64,000 bases of DNA, from positions 492,584-556,583 of the forward strand of contig BPJI01000001.1 of assembly GCA_026004535.1 (NCBI GenBank), read 5' to 3'. The translations under genes and the position numbers were made by a program. The notes under the pieces were generated by a model. The model did no database searches. It was not told the origin of the DNA and was given only the letters and a program-made list of their open reading frames with translations. Shown here piece by piece: positions 1 to 9,038 of this stretch (position 1 is the first letter of the stretch; each line of letters starts with the position of its first letter). The DNA is from Candidatus Parcubacteria bacterium (lineage in GTDB: Bacteria; Patescibacteria; Paceibacteria; UBA6257; HR35).

Positions 1-761
1 AAAATTAAAATCGAAGTTGAAAGCGCAATCAAAATCATTCTTAAAATCAAATCTTTAGAAAGTTTTTCAAAGTGAGGAGCAAATTGTTCTATTTTCTTAA
101 ATTTTTCATAAATTTTACCAATATAAGTTTTAAGACCTGTTGCTACTACAATTCCTTTCCCCTTTCCTTCGACAACATAACTTCCCATAAAACCGATATT
201 CTTCATTTCAGAAATTGGAGTATTTTCAGACAAAACTTTAATATCTTTTTCAACTGGCAAGGACTCACCAGTTAAAATTGATTCATCAACCTTTAAATTT
301 TCCACTTCAAATAATCTTAAATCAGCTGGGATAATATCTCCTTCTTCAATATAAACAACATCACCAGGAACTAAATTTTCAGCTTCAATTTCAACTAATT
401 CCTTATTGCGTAAAACTTTTGCTTTTGGTTTTAAAAGATCTTTTAATTTCCCCAAAGTTTTTTCTGTTCGAAGTTCAAAAAAGAAACCAATAAAAGCATT
501 GACTAAAATTATTAAAACAATCACAAAAGAATCAGTAAATTTACCCAAATACAAAGTTAAAATTAGAGCAAAAAATAAAACTATATTAAAAATATTTTTA
601 AATTGCTTTAAGAAAATATTGAATAAAGATTTCTTTTCTTCAGGTAAAATATTTTTGCCATATTTATTTAATCTTTCTTTTACTCTTTCACTACTTAAAC
701 CATCAAATTCGGAATCAAATTCATCTATGACTTTTTCAATTTCCCACGAATGGTAAATCAT
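1..761 (-). CDS. Cation-transporting P-type ATPase, N-terminal part
   Basis: Reading begins at an ATG at 761 and stays open to the window edge, giving about 253 N-terminal residues; the rest lies outside. An N-terminal cytoplasmic cation-ATPase domain with the pattern LNKYGKNILPEEKK is followed by a pair of membrane helices. The actuator domain then shows the pattern PGDVVYIEEGDIIPADLRL and the dephosphorylation motif TGES near residue 165 (about 265-276). In this family TGES belongs to the E1-E2 ATPase cycle that pumps ions across the cytoplasmic membrane. The phosphorylated DKTG site and the ion-binding helices are not in the window, so the ion (Ca, K/Na or heavy metal) cannot be read. The N-terminal domain and the lack of a CxxC metal-binding domain favour a P2-type pump, by inference. 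Confidence 0.9.
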   Translation of the reverse strand, partial: MIYHSWEIEKVIDEFDSEFDGLSSERVKERLNKYGKNILPEEKKSLFNIFLKQFKNIFNIVLFFALILTLYLGKFTDSFVIVLIILVNAFIGFFFELRTEKTLGKLKDLLKPKAKVLRNKELVEIEAENLVPGDVVYIEEGDIIPADLRLFEVENLKVDESILTGESLPVEKDIKVLSENTPISEMKNIGFMGSYVVEGKGKGIVVATGLKTYIGKIYEKFKKIEQFAPHFEKLSKDLILRMILIALSTSILI

Positions 762-887
762 AAAATTATTATAACTAATATTAATAATTATAATATTAGG
801 ATAATCTAATTGAAATTTTTAGTGAAGTTTGAATCTTTCCAAATAAAAATTTTCTCTGGAGTGAAAGCCAATGATTTCTTTGTATTT

Positions 888-1193
888 TCACTTTATTGCC
901 TCTTTCAACCACTTCAAGTATTTTTCATTAACTTTATCAATTTTAATTTTCAAAATACATGGCACTGAATAAGGATGAATTTTTTCAACAACTTTCTTTA
1001 TTTTTTTATAATTTTTCTCCAAAGTTTTAACGATTAAAATATATTCTTTATCTTTAACAATTTTTCTTTGCCACCAATATAAACTTTCAATCGGAAAAAT
1101 ATTAGCGCAACCAATAAGTCTTAACCTCAAAAGCTCTTGAGAAATTCTCAAAGCAGTTTTTCGATTGGGATTAGTTATATAAACAAATATCAT
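888..1193 (-). CDS. cutA: CutA1-like divalent cation tolerance protein
   Basis: The 101 residues match the usual CutA length. The protein opens with a beta strand ending in TNPN, then shows GCANIFPIESLYWWQ and a C-terminal HPYSVPCILKI strand, all in the places expected for the trimeric ferredoxin-like CutA fold. CutA proteins are small cytosolic trimers linked genetically to copper tolerance in E. coli; their biochemical role is not settled. The start overlaps the end of the upstream FAD oxidoreductase by 4 bases, so it is the last gene of the minus-strand run that begins near 3910. Confidence 0.88.
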   Translation of the reverse strand: MIFVYITNPNRKTALRISQELLRLRLIGCANIFPIESLYWWQRKIVKDKEYILIVKTLEKNYKKIKKVVEKIHPYSVPCILKIKIDKVNEKYLKWLKEAIK

Positions 1194-2114
1194 CTAAGTT
1201 TATTTAAAACTTGTTCAATTATTCCTATCAATGATCTTACTGCGCTTCCACAATTTACAACAAAAACATTTTTATCATATTCATAGATCAAGGGTTTTTT
1301 ATTAGTTGCATCATAGCCCCAAAGAATTTTTTCAACCTCTGCTTTTTTCAAAAATGGCAAAACATCGCCTAGGCCCATCGAAAGTAAATCGTTAAAATAA
1401 TCTTCAGGTTTTGGTTCTAAACTATGTTCAATAATTTCTTCTTGGCCCAAAACTATTCTATAGCCATAATCAAATTTTTTTAAAAAGTAATAGATAATGC
1501 CGTCCTTAAATCTTATTATTGTATGTGGTATTTTAAGTTGCTCCTCTTTAACTTCTAAATTTAAAACAAAAAGCTGTCTTTTCTCGATTTCAATTGGAAC
1601 ATCAAGATATTCTTTATTTTTATAACCCATGGCAAAGATAACTTTATCAGCTAAAAATTCTCCGTTGTTCGTAATTATTTTATAAATTTCACCATCTTTT
1701 TCAATCTTTTGAAATTCAGTCGAATTAAAAATTTCAACACCGTTTTCTTTAGCTACTTTTTTAAAATAATTCACTAACTTGCCTCCAGCAATATTTATAC
1801 TCGGCACAAAAACTCCTTTATGAACAAAGAAATAATTATCTTCAATCAAATTTAAATCAACTTTATCTTTAAGGCTCAAAATAAATTCAGCAGTTTTTCT
1901 TGTATTTTCTCTTATTTCTTCATCTTCAAAATACCATCTAATACTTCCACCAGCATTAATATAAGCAAGTCCATCATCAATCTCTGGTTCTTTTTGCAAT
2001 AAGAGCAATTTTGTTTAAATTAAATTTATTTTTATCTTGAGAAATAAAATAAGCAACACCTGAACCAATTGGACCACCGCCAACTATTATTAAGTCATAT
2101 TTTAAATTTGTCAT
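1190..2114 (-). pseudogene. FAD-dependent oxidoreductase (DAO family), frameshifted
   Basis: A start at 2114 gives an N-terminal Rossmann segment with the dinucleotide-binding motif VGGGPIGSG. That frame stops about 38 codons later. The remaining 272 codons continue in another frame from about 2008 to 1190 and carry DAO-like sequence (AYINAGGSIRWYF near the start, a YYFL segment, NCGSAVRS near the C-terminus). Removing one base from the T5 run at 1991-1995 (A5 on the coding strand) joins the frames into KIALIAKEPEIDDG, which reads naturally. The break is therefore either a real frameshift or a homopolymer error. The family oxidises amino or hydroxy acids with FAD; the substrate is unknown. 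The gene start overlaps the end of the GCS2-like ligase. Confidence 0.8.
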
Positions 2115-3225
2115 ATTTTATTAGAACTTTATTTATTGATCCGAATTTTTTAAAATCACTAATTAATATTTTACTAAAATTCCATTTTTTCTTTAAAACT
2201 TCAAATAGATATTTTAAATATTTTCTTTCTTCATTGTTTTTAATAATTTTATAACAGGTAGATAAAACCTCATAAGCACCATCATAAATTAAATTATCAT
2301 CAAAACCATATTTAGCTGATAACTCCATTAATTTTTCATCTGACCATTCTGCTCTACCCTTTAAATTATTTTCTAAAATCAGACCCTTTAAAAGAACCAA
2401 AAGACCTTTATAAATTTTGATATCCCAAATAGTATCAATAGCCTTAAATTCAACTCTGCCTCTTTCAGCATCTATTCTATTTTTGCCTAAAATCCATTTA
2501 TCAGAATATCTTGAGATTAAATTATTATCACTGACGAAACCAACTGCTGATGGCCTTAATTTTGAACGAAAATAAATTCTAACCGAATAACCATCCCATA
2601 ATTTACCTTTATAAAATGGCGAAGAAAAAGTAAAAGGCACAATAAAAGGAGCATAATAATTAAGTTTCAAAACAATATCTAGAATGTCTTTGTCATTTAA
2701 TTCAGGAAAAGAAATGTTTAAATCAGGCCCAAAAGTAAGTAAAGCAAAAGGCGCAGTTTTTCTTCCTGGATCTTCTTTTCTTAATTTTTTCTCATAAGAA
2801 TGGAGTTTAATTTTTATACCCACTCTATCTAAATACGGATTAAAACTCAAAAATGTTGGCTTAATTTTAAACTGTTTTAAGCATTTAGAGATAAAATTAA
2901 AATCATTTAAAAAATCATTAAATAATTCATCAATGTTACTATTTGGTTTTGTCCTTAACTCTAGTCCTTTGGGATATTGTTTTATTAAATAACCATTTTC
3001 ATCAAAAATCTCCAAACCTTCTACATAAACTCTTTTAACTTTAATACCTAAATCGCCAATTCTCAAATACTTATAATCATCTTGATAAATGGGAAACTTT
3101 TGAACAACTTTATTTAAAACATCGAAACTTAAATTTCTATAATCCAAAAATTTACCCTTGTTATTGATCAAAGCAATTTCATGCTCAACCCCAAATTTAA
3201 ACCCTGAATCATTTTTAACCATCAA
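2095..3225 (-). CDS. Glutamate-cysteine ligase-like (GCS2 family) carboxylate-amine ligase
   Basis: This 376-residue protein opens with the pattern FGVEHEIALI, the first strand of the GCS2 / YbdK / EgtA ligase fold, where the acidic pair binds Mg-ATP. Further family-like patches are LELRTKPN near residue 90, LLTFGPDLNISFP near 165, and RGRVEFKAIDT near 258 with its Arg and Glu. The family joins an amino acid carboxylate to an amine at the expense of ATP, classically glutamate to cysteine; the acceptor here is not determined. It lies between a PD-(D/E)XK nuclease (7-base gap) and a FAD oxidoreductase (20-base overlap), so co-transcription is likely. A small-thiol or peptide pathway is possible but no glutathione synthetase is seen. 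Confidence 0.72.
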   Translation of the reverse strand: MMVKNDSGFKFGVEHEIALINNKGKFLDYRNLSFDVLNKVVQKFPIYQDDYKYLRIGDLGIKVKRVYVEGLEIFDENGYLIKQYPKGLELRTKPNSNIDELFNDFLNDFNFISKCLKQFKIKPTFLSFNPYLDRVGIKIKLHSYEKKLRKEDPGRKTAPFALLTFGPDLNISFPELNDKDILDIVLKLNYYAPFIVPFTFSSPFYKGKLWDGYSVRIYFRSKLRPSAVGFVSDNNLISRYSDKWILGKNRIDAERGRVEFKAIDTIWDIKIYKGLLVLLKGLILENNLKGRAEWSDEKLMELSAKYGFDDNLIYDGAYEVLSTCYKIIKNNEERKYLKYLFEVLKKKWNFSKILISDFKKFGSINKVLIKYDKFKI

Positions 3226-3232
3226 AATTATT

Positions 3233-3910
3233 TTAAACTTCTAAATTTTTTCTTTTCAGAAAATAGTTACAAAAATTACAATTAGGATTAGGTTGCGGTT
3301 CCTCAGAAGACTTATATACTTTCACTAATTCTTCTAATATTTCATCATACTTTTCATAATCTAAATTTTCTAAAATATATATTTCTCTTTTTTCTATCTT
3401 TTCAAAATTACCATCAATTTCAATTTTAATAACATATAAAACTCCAAAATCCAATACTTCTTCACCGCTCTTATTTAATAAATAGCCGTAAATTTCCAAT
3501 TGTCTTTTATAAGATTCATAAACTTGAAAATTACTGCTAATAGTTGTTTTAAAATCAAAAGGAACCAGAAACTTATCATCTTTTATTAAAAGATCATCAA
3601 TTTTTCCGTAATAAACAAGATTATGTTGCGGATGTAAAAATTCAATTCCACTACCCCGCCATTTTTTCAATTTTTTAATGTCATTAAATAATTTCAGATC
3701 GTGTTTTTCTATTTCAGGAGGAACATTATTATTTTGTCGATGTTGATCAAAATAATTTTTTAATAGAGGGTCATACTTACTACCAATATATGCTCCTTCG
3801 AACTCTTTCGGCCTCTTGATTTTAAATTTAACATCTAACCAAAAACACCTCGGACAGTCTAAGAAAAGCTCAATACCTGATCTTGAAATCTTATTTATTT
3901 TATTACTCAT
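3233..3910 (-). CDS. PD-(D/E)XK superfamily nuclease with likely Fe-S cysteines
   Basis: The 225-residue protein has the RecB/Cas4-like nuclease pattern: GKIDDLL near residue 105 (catalytic Asp), PFDFKTT near 119 (the D-x-K part), and QLEIYGYLL near 140 (the QxxxY helix). Cysteines flank the core, CPRCFWL near residue 20 and CNFCNYF at the C-terminus, the arrangement that binds a 4Fe-4S cluster in Cas4/AddB-type nucleases. No cas genes or CRISPR array are in the window, so a Cas4 role is not supported; DNA repair or end processing is the safer guess. It is first in the run leading to cutA and starts 38 bases before the atp operon's 3' end. Confidence 0.78.
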   Translation of the reverse strand: MSNKINKISRSGIELFLDCPRCFWLDVKFKIKRPKEFEGAYIGSKYDPLLKNYFDQHRQNNNVPPEIEKHDLKLFNDIKKLKKWRGSGIEFLHPQHNLVYYGKIDDLLIKDDKFLVPFDFKTTISSNFQVYESYKRQLEIYGYLLNKSGEEVLDFGVLYVIKIEIDGNFEKIEKREIYILENLDYEKYDEILEELVKVYKSSEEPQPNPNCNFCNYFLKRKNLEV

Positions 3911-3947
3911 TTACATAAAGAATGATATCAAAGAGCAATATGAAAAA

Positions 3948-4214
3948 TTAATTTTTATTGCCCTCTAAAAACATTACTATTAATTTTGCTATATTATCTT
4001 TAACTTCTAAAATTGAATCAAAAGGTAGAAAGTATTTTTTTTCTTCATTATCTATTTTAACCTTAATTTCCCCTTGTTTAACTACGGTTAACAAAGGATG
4101 ATGATTAGCTAATATAGAAATTTCCCCCAAGTAAGTTTGACAAATAATAGCGTCAACATCTTTTTCGATTATGTCCCCCTCAATACCAACTAAAATAAAT
4201 TTAAATTTTTTCAT
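3948..4214 (-). CDS. atpC: ATP synthase epsilon subunit, beta-sandwich only
   Basis: This 88-residue protein has the epsilon N-terminal beta-sandwich, including ISILANHHPLLTVVKQGEI, which contacts gamma and the c-ring. Bacterial epsilon is usually about 130-140 residues with a C-terminal helical hairpin that inhibits ATP hydrolysis; that hairpin is absent. The start overlaps the end of atpD by 14 bases and it closes the atp operon. Loss of the hairpin would remove epsilon inhibition (inference from the family). Confidence 0.9.
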   Translation of the reverse strand: MKKFKFILVGIEGDIIEKDVDAIICQTYLGEISILANHHPLLTVVKQGEIKVKIDNEEKKYFLPFDSILEVKDNIAKLIVMFLEGNKN

Positions 4215-5565
4215 CTTCCTCTAATACTCCTTTCATATAAAATTCATCTTCAGAAATATTATCATAATAACCATTAATTAATCTCTCAAATTCTCTAACT
4301 GTTTTTTCTAATGATACATATTTCCCTTCTCTGCCGGTGTAACTCTGAGCAACAAAAAATGGTTGTGAAAGATATTTTTGAATTTTTCTGGCACGATAAA
4401 CAGTTAATTTGTCTTCCTCAGGTAATTCTTCAATGCCTAAAATAGCAATAATATCTTTTAATTCCTGATATTTTTGTAAAATTCTTTGGACCTCAATTGC
4501 TACTCGATAATGTTTTTCACCAACGATTTTTGGATCAAGAGCTATGGAATTTGATTGCAAAGGATCAATAGCTGGGTAAATTCCTTGTTCAGCTATTTCT
4601 CGAGAAAGAACGATAGTCGAATCAAGATGAGCAAAAACAGTTGCTGGTGCTGGATCAGTAATATCATCAGCTGGTACATAGACAGCCTGAAAAGAAGTAA
4701 TAGATCCATCGTCGGTTGAAGTGATTCTTTCCTGAAGCATGCCCATTTCTGTCGCTAAAGTTGGTTGATAGCCAACAGCCGAAGGGGGTCTACCTAAAAG
4801 TGAAGAAACTTCTGAACCTGCTTGGACAAATCTAAAAATATTATCAATAAACAAAAGTACATCTAATTTTTCGATATCTCGAAAATATTCAGCTAAAGTA
4901 ACACCAGCATAGGCTGTTCTAAATCTGGCAGCGGGTACTTCATTCATTTGGCCAAAAATCATTGCCACATTTTTGATAACTCCACTTTCCTTCATTTCTA
5001 AGACAAGCTCATTACCTTCCCTTGTTCTTTCACCGACACCAGCAAAAATTGAAATTCCTTGATATTTATAGGCAATATTATGAATAAGCTCCATCAGAAG
5101 AACTGTCTTCCCCACTCCGGCCCCACCAAAAAGACCCACTTTACCTCCCTTAATTACGGGCATTAGTAAATCAACAATTTTAATTCCTGTTTCCAAAATT
5201 TCTATTTCTGGTCTTTGTTTTTTAAATAAAGGAGCCCTCCTTATTATTTCCCATTTTTCACCTTTAATCTCTCCGTTGCCATCTAAAGATTCGCCATAGA
5301 CATTCATAACTCTTCCTAGAACTTCTCGACCAACGGGTACGCTTAATTTTTTATAAGTCCTTTCAACCTCCATACCGCGGTAAAATCCGTCAGTTGATTC
5401 AAAAGCAATAGCTCTAATTCTTTTAGAAGATAAAATTACTTGCGTTTCTAATAAAGAACCATTTTCACAAACTCTTAAGGCTTCGTAAATTTCAGGTAAT
5501 TCATTTTCAAACTCAACATCAATTATTGTTCCTATTATTTGAATAATTTTACCTTTCGCACTCAT
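4201..5565 (-). CDS. atpD: ATP synthase beta subunit
   Basis: The 454-residue catalytic subunit has the P-loop GGAGVGKT near residue 145, the GERTREGNE segment with its catalytic Glu, the Walker B stretch LLFIDNIFRF, and a DELSEED-loop counterpart reading ELPEEDK near residue 390. Length and order are typical. It makes or hydrolyses ATP in the F1 head, in the cytoplasm. Its ATG sits inside the stop of atpG (ATGA), typical of translational coupling. That overlap also shows TGA is read as a stop here. Confidence 0.98.
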   Translation of the reverse strand: MSAKGKIIQIIGTIIDVEFENELPEIYEALRVCENGSLLETQVILSSKRIRAIAFESTDGFYRGMEVERTYKKLSVPVGREVLGRVMNVYGESLDGNGEIKGEKWEIIRRAPLFKKQRPEIEILETGIKIVDLLMPVIKGGKVGLFGGAGVGKTVLLMELIHNIAYKYQGISIFAGVGERTREGNELVLEMKESGVIKNVAMIFGQMNEVPAARFRTAYAGVTLAEYFRDIEKLDVLLFIDNIFRFVQAGSEVSSLLGRPPSAVGYQPTLATEMGMLQERITSTDDGSITSFQAVYVPADDITDPAPATVFAHLDSTIVLSREIAEQGIYPAIDPLQSNSIALDPKIVGEKHYRVAIEVQRILQKYQELKDIIAILGIEELPEEDKLTVYRARKIQKYLSQPFFVAQSYTGREGKYVSLEKTVREFERLINGYYDNISEDEFYMKGVLEEDEKI

Positions 5566-6449
5566 CTTGTTAAATCAAGTAATTCTTCGGTTATTTTTTG
5601 TTGTCTAAGTTTATTATAACCAAGAATTTCTTTCTCTTTTATCTTTTCCGCATTTTCACTTGCCTTTTTCATTGTTATTGTTCTCATAAATTCTAAACTT
5701 GCTTGACTCTGCAAAATCAAGGCATAAATAATAAGATAAGAAATTTGATTCAAAATAGTTTGAATTAAAAATTGAGGAGAAGGTTCTAAAATATATTCAA
5801 AATATTTCGATGTTTCTTGAGATTTAAGATTTTCAAACTCTTTTGTTTTTATTTTTATTTTTTCAATAAGATCTTCTAAAGATTCTAAAATTAAGGGAAA
5901 AACCTTAACGATTTCAACTTGAAAACCATTTGAAGTTAAGTTTGGTCTGATTAAATAAATTTCTTTTATTTTATTTTTTTTAATAATTAAATCAAAAAAA
6001 CTTAAAAGTTCGTGAGCAAAATTTTCTGGTAAAATATTTTCAAATTTACTAAAAGAAAAAATGAGTTGATATCTTTTTTTAAAGTATTTCTCAGCTTTTA
6101 AACCAATTGTTCCTAAATAAAAATCCTTATCTTTTAAAAAATTATCTGTTTCTTTAAAAATTAATTGGTCAAATACTCCAGTTAAACCTTTATCAGAAGC
6201 AATAACGACTACCAAAATTTTTCCTTTTAAGTTTCCACCAACTAAATTTAAAGTTAGATGTGAATGATATTTTAAAATATCTCTAAATATTTCTAATAAA
6301 TAAAAAACATTTTTCATAATACGAGAAATCTTTTTATAAGCTTTTTGAAACTTAATTGAAGAAATTAAACTTATTGATTTAGTTGTTTTCTGAAAATTAG
6401 TTAAAAATTTTATCTGCTTTCTAATTTTAATTAAATTTTTACTTTTCAT
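5562..6449 (-). CDS. atpG: ATP synthase gamma subunit
   Basis: This 295-residue protein has the gamma plan of an N-terminal helix beginning NLIKIRKQIKFLTNFQKTTK, a central Rossmann-like domain with VVIASDKGLTGVFDQ, and a C-terminal helix with ASLEFMRTITMKKASENA that enters the alpha-beta hexamer. It is the rotating shaft of F1. The start overlaps atpA by 4 bases and the end overlaps atpD by 4 bases. Confidence 0.96.
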   Translation of the reverse strand: MKSKNLIKIRKQIKFLTNFQKTTKSISLISSIKFQKAYKKISRIMKNVFYLLEIFRDILKYHSHLTLNLVGGNLKGKILVVVIASDKGLTGVFDQLIFKETDNFLKDKDFYLGTIGLKAEKYFKKRYQLIFSFSKFENILPENFAHELLSFFDLIIKKNKIKEIYLIRPNLTSNGFQVEIVKVFPLILESLEDLIEKIKIKTKEFENLKSQETSKYFEYILEPSPQFLIQTILNQISYLIIYALILQSQASLEFMRTITMKKASENAEKIKEKEILGYNKLRQQKITEELLDLTR

Positions 6450-7957
6450 TTTTTATAATTTTCAAAAAAATAAAAAAGTGATTCTTTCAATTTTGATTCT
6501 ATTTCCTCAGTCAAATCTTTTTGATTTATAATTTCAGTTAAAATCTCTTTCTTTTCTAATTCTAAATATTCCAAAAGTTTGACTTCAATTTCTTTTATTT
6601 CTCCAATTTCAAAATCGTCAAAAAAACCATTATTAGCGGCATAAATTAAAATTGAGATTTTATCAAAAGTTAATGGTTTAAAATTTTCTTGTCTAAGAAT
6701 CTCCATCAATATTTTACCTCGCTTTAATTTTTTAGCAATTTCTTCGGGAAGCTCAGCAGATAATTTAGCAAATTCTTCCAATTCTCTAAATTGGGCTAAA
6801 TCAAGTTTTAATTTACCAGCAACTTTTTTCATTATTTTAGTTTGAGCCTTTGAACCAACACGCGAAACTGAAAGCCCGATGTTGATTGCTGGCCGAAAAT
6901 TAGCCTTGAAAAGATCAGTGGCTAAATAAATCTGACCATCGGTAATAGAAATTAAGTTAGTAGGAATATAGGCCGAAACATCTCCCAATTGTGTTTCGCA
7001 AATAGGCAAAGCAGTTAGACTACCACCATTTTTTAATTTCGCTGCCCTTTCTAAAAGTCTTGAGTGAATATAAAAAATATCACCTGGATAAGCTTCTCTC
7101 CCTACAGGTCTTTTTAAAAGTAAAGAAATTTCTCTCCAAGCCCAAGCATGTTTAGTTAAATCATCATAGATTACTAAAGCATCCTCTCCTTTATCTCGAA
7201 AATATTCGCCTATACTACAACCAGCATAAGGAGCTAAATAAAGCAAAATTGGCGAATCTTCTGGTGTAGTTGCTACAATAATGGTATAATCTAAAGCTCC
7301 TTCTTTTTTTAAAATTTCGTATATTCTTCTAATTTTTGACATTTTCTGTCCAATAGCAACATAAATACAAATAGGGGTTCGATAAGGATCGTTTTTTTGA
7401 TTCAAAATAACATCTAAGGCTATTGAAGTCTTACCAGTTTGTCTATCTCCCAAAATAAGTTCCCTTTGTCCTCTACCAATTGGTATTAAAGCGTCAATAA
7501 TCTTAATACCAGTATGTAAGGGAAGATCAACTGGTTCTCTTTCAAAAACACTCGGGGCTTTTCTTTCTAAAGGCAAATAATTATTGCTATTAATTGGTGA
7601 TAAATCATCCAAAGGTCTGCCCAATGGATCAATAACTCTGCCTATGATTTCCTCGCCGACTGGCACTTGAATAATATTTTTTGTTCTTTTTACTAAATCA
7701 CCTTTTTGAATCTTTTCAAAATCGTTAAAAGCAACCGCACCGATTAAGCCTTCTTCTAAATTTAAAACTAAAAGAAATATATTTTTTTCTTCAATAGTTA
7801 AAACTTCAGAAACAAAAGCATTTCTCAAACCACTAATCCAAACAACACCATCGCCAACTCTTATTATTTCTCCTATTTCTTCGATTTCTGAAAAAATTTC
7901 TAATTTTTCAATTTCCTTTTCTAATTTTTCAATTAAAAAACTTAAATCATCTATCAT
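6446..7957 (-). CDS. atpA: ATP synthase alpha subunit
   Basis: The 503-residue subunit shows the non-catalytic P-loop GDRQTGKTS near residue 168, LPICETQLGDVSAYIPTN, and the arginine-finger segment SVSRVGSKAQTK near residue 370. It forms the alpha3-beta3 head with AtpD. It starts on the last base of atpH and ends 4 bases inside atpG. Everything needed for function appears present. Confidence 0.98.
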   Translation of the reverse strand: MIDDLSFLIEKLEKEIEKLEIFSEIEEIGEIIRVGDGVVWISGLRNAFVSEVLTIEEKNIFLLVLNLEEGLIGAVAFNDFEKIQKGDLVKRTKNIIQVPVGEEIIGRVIDPLGRPLDDLSPINSNNYLPLERKAPSVFEREPVDLPLHTGIKIIDALIPIGRGQRELILGDRQTGKTSIALDVILNQKNDPYRTPICIYVAIGQKMSKIRRIYEILKKEGALDYTIIVATTPEDSPILLYLAPYAGCSIGEYFRDKGEDALVIYDDLTKHAWAWREISLLLKRPVGREAYPGDIFYIHSRLLERAAKLKNGGSLTALPICETQLGDVSAYIPTNLISITDGQIYLATDLFKANFRPAINIGLSVSRVGSKAQTKIMKKVAGKLKLDLAQFRELEEFAKLSAELPEEIAKKLKRGKILMEILRQENFKPLTFDKISILIYAANNGFFDDFEIGEIKEIEVKLLEYLELEKKEILTEIINQKDLTEEIESKLKESLFYFFENYKK

Positions 7958-8325
7958 TATTTAAAGATTTTTAAAATTAAATTTCTTAGTGAAAAATCAA
8001 TCAAAAAATCATCACTTTTTATTCTGCCACCTAAAATTAAATTCTTATCTATTACTTTCTCCTCAAACCTTATTTTAAAACCAAATTTTTCCTCTATTAA
8101 TTTTTCGATTCTTTTTTCATCAAAATCAAAAGCTAAAAATAATTTTGCTGGTTGATAACCTAATAATTGAATATTTTTTCTGAACAAGTAATCCTTCAAC
8201 TGAAATAAAATAAAGAAATTTCCTTCAGCCCTAATCCTTTCTAAAAGATAATCAATCAAATTCCATTTTTTCCTTTCTAGTAGTTTAATTATAACCTCTC
8301 CTAAAACTTCAATTTTGTTTATCAT
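7957..8325 (-). CDS. atpH: ATP synthase delta subunit, short form
   Basis: The 122-residue protein lies exactly where delta belongs, between b and alpha. Its C-terminal part (VIDKNLILGGRIKSDDFLIDFSLRN) matches the conserved delta/OSCP end that binds the stator b subunit. The family is usually 170-180 residues, so the N-terminal six-helix domain that caps alpha is shortened to about 55 residues. It overlaps atpF by 17 bases. Similar shortening is seen in reduced genomes; a divergent N-terminal domain is also possible. Confidence 0.8.
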   Translation of the reverse strand: MINKIEVLGEVIIKLLERKKWNLIDYLLERIRAEGNFFILFQLKDYLFRKNIQLLGYQPAKLFLAFDFDEKRIEKLIEEKFGFKIRFEEKVIDKNLILGGRIKSDDFLIDFSLRNLILKIFK

Positions 8326-8803
8326 TGTTTAGAATATTTAGAATAAATTTTTCATTTAATTCCTGCTTCCCAAAAATTTTTTCAGCTAATTTCAGCATCA
8401 CCTTAGGAATATCATTTTTAAGCTGCTGATGAAATGCTTCTTGTTTTTTCATTTTATCTTCTTCCATTTCAGCTATCATTTTTTTTCTTAATTCTTCAAT
8501 CTCATTTAAAATTTCAGCAATTCTTTCTTTCTTGAATTTTTCAACCTCTTCTTTGGCTTGTCTTTTTTCTTCGAGAATTCTGGTTAAATTTTTCTTCTTT
8601 AAATATTTAATTTTTAACAATAATCTTTCAGCTTCTTCTCTAAGTTTTAATCCTTCTTGAATATTTTTTCTCCTTTCTTCGATTATTTGCCCTAATGGTT
8701 TAGCAAAAAATTTATAAATAATAAAGAAAACAATAAAAAAATTAATAACCTGAAAAATTAAAATCTTAAAATCAATACCGAAAGCTTTCAATAATTGATC
8801 CAT
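8309..8803 (-). CDS. atpF: ATP synthase b subunit
   Basis: The 164-residue stator protein has one N-terminal membrane helix (about residues 12-32) with the conserved FFAKPLGQIIEERR turn, then a long charged coiled coil rich in Glu and Lys. It links the membrane a subunit to delta and alpha. It starts one base before the atpE stop and overlaps atpH, consistent with a coupled operon. Confidence 0.95.
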   Translation of the reverse strand: MDQLLKAFGIDFKILIFQVINFFIVFFIIYKFFAKPLGQIIEERRKNIQEGLKLREEAERLLLKIKYLKKKNLTRILEEKRQAKEEVEKFKKERIAEILNEIEELRKKMIAEMEEDKMKKQEAFHQQLKNDIPKVMLKLAEKIFGKQELNEKFILNILNNDKQN

Positions 8804-9031
8804 TTAGGTAAATTTAAATATTAACGACATAACCAAGGCATAAATAGCAATGGCTTCGGCGAAAGCAATTGCTAAAATCATAGCTGTTTGAATTTTTGAA
8901 CTAGCCTCAGGATTGCGGCTAATTGACTTCACTGCTTCACTTCCAATTTTACCAATAGCAAGAGCCGGACCTATTACCCCTATAGCAATAGTAAAGGAAG
9001 CAGCAATTAGTTTAAAAATTTCTGGGCTCAT
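8804..9031 (-). CDS. atpE: ATP synthase c subunit (proton type likely)
   Basis: This is a 75-residue two-helix proteolipid. Helix 1 has the tight-packing glycine/alanine pattern GVIGPALAIGKIG, the loop has the conserved SRNPEA, and helix 2 carries the ion-binding Glu in AFAEAIAIYAL. The glutamine of the helix-1 GxxQ position and the Ser/Thr after the Glu, both typical of sodium-specific rings, are absent. Proton coupling is therefore favoured (inference). It lies between atpB and atpF with single-digit spacing. Confidence 0.96.
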   Translation of the reverse strand: MSPEIFKLIAASFTIAIGVIGPALAIGKIGSEAVKSISRNPEASSKIQTAMILAIAFAEAIAIYALVMSLIFKFT

Positions 9032-9038
9032 TTTTTAA

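Noticed and set aside
3233..3910. Cas4 identity for the PD-(D/E)XK protein.
   Set aside because: There is motif similarity only; no CRISPR array or cas genes are present, and similar stand-alone nucleases are common.
8804..9031. Possible sodium-type c-ring.
   Set aside because: The helix-1 Gln and the Ser/Thr after the helix-2 Glu are missing, so there is no sequence support for sodium coupling.
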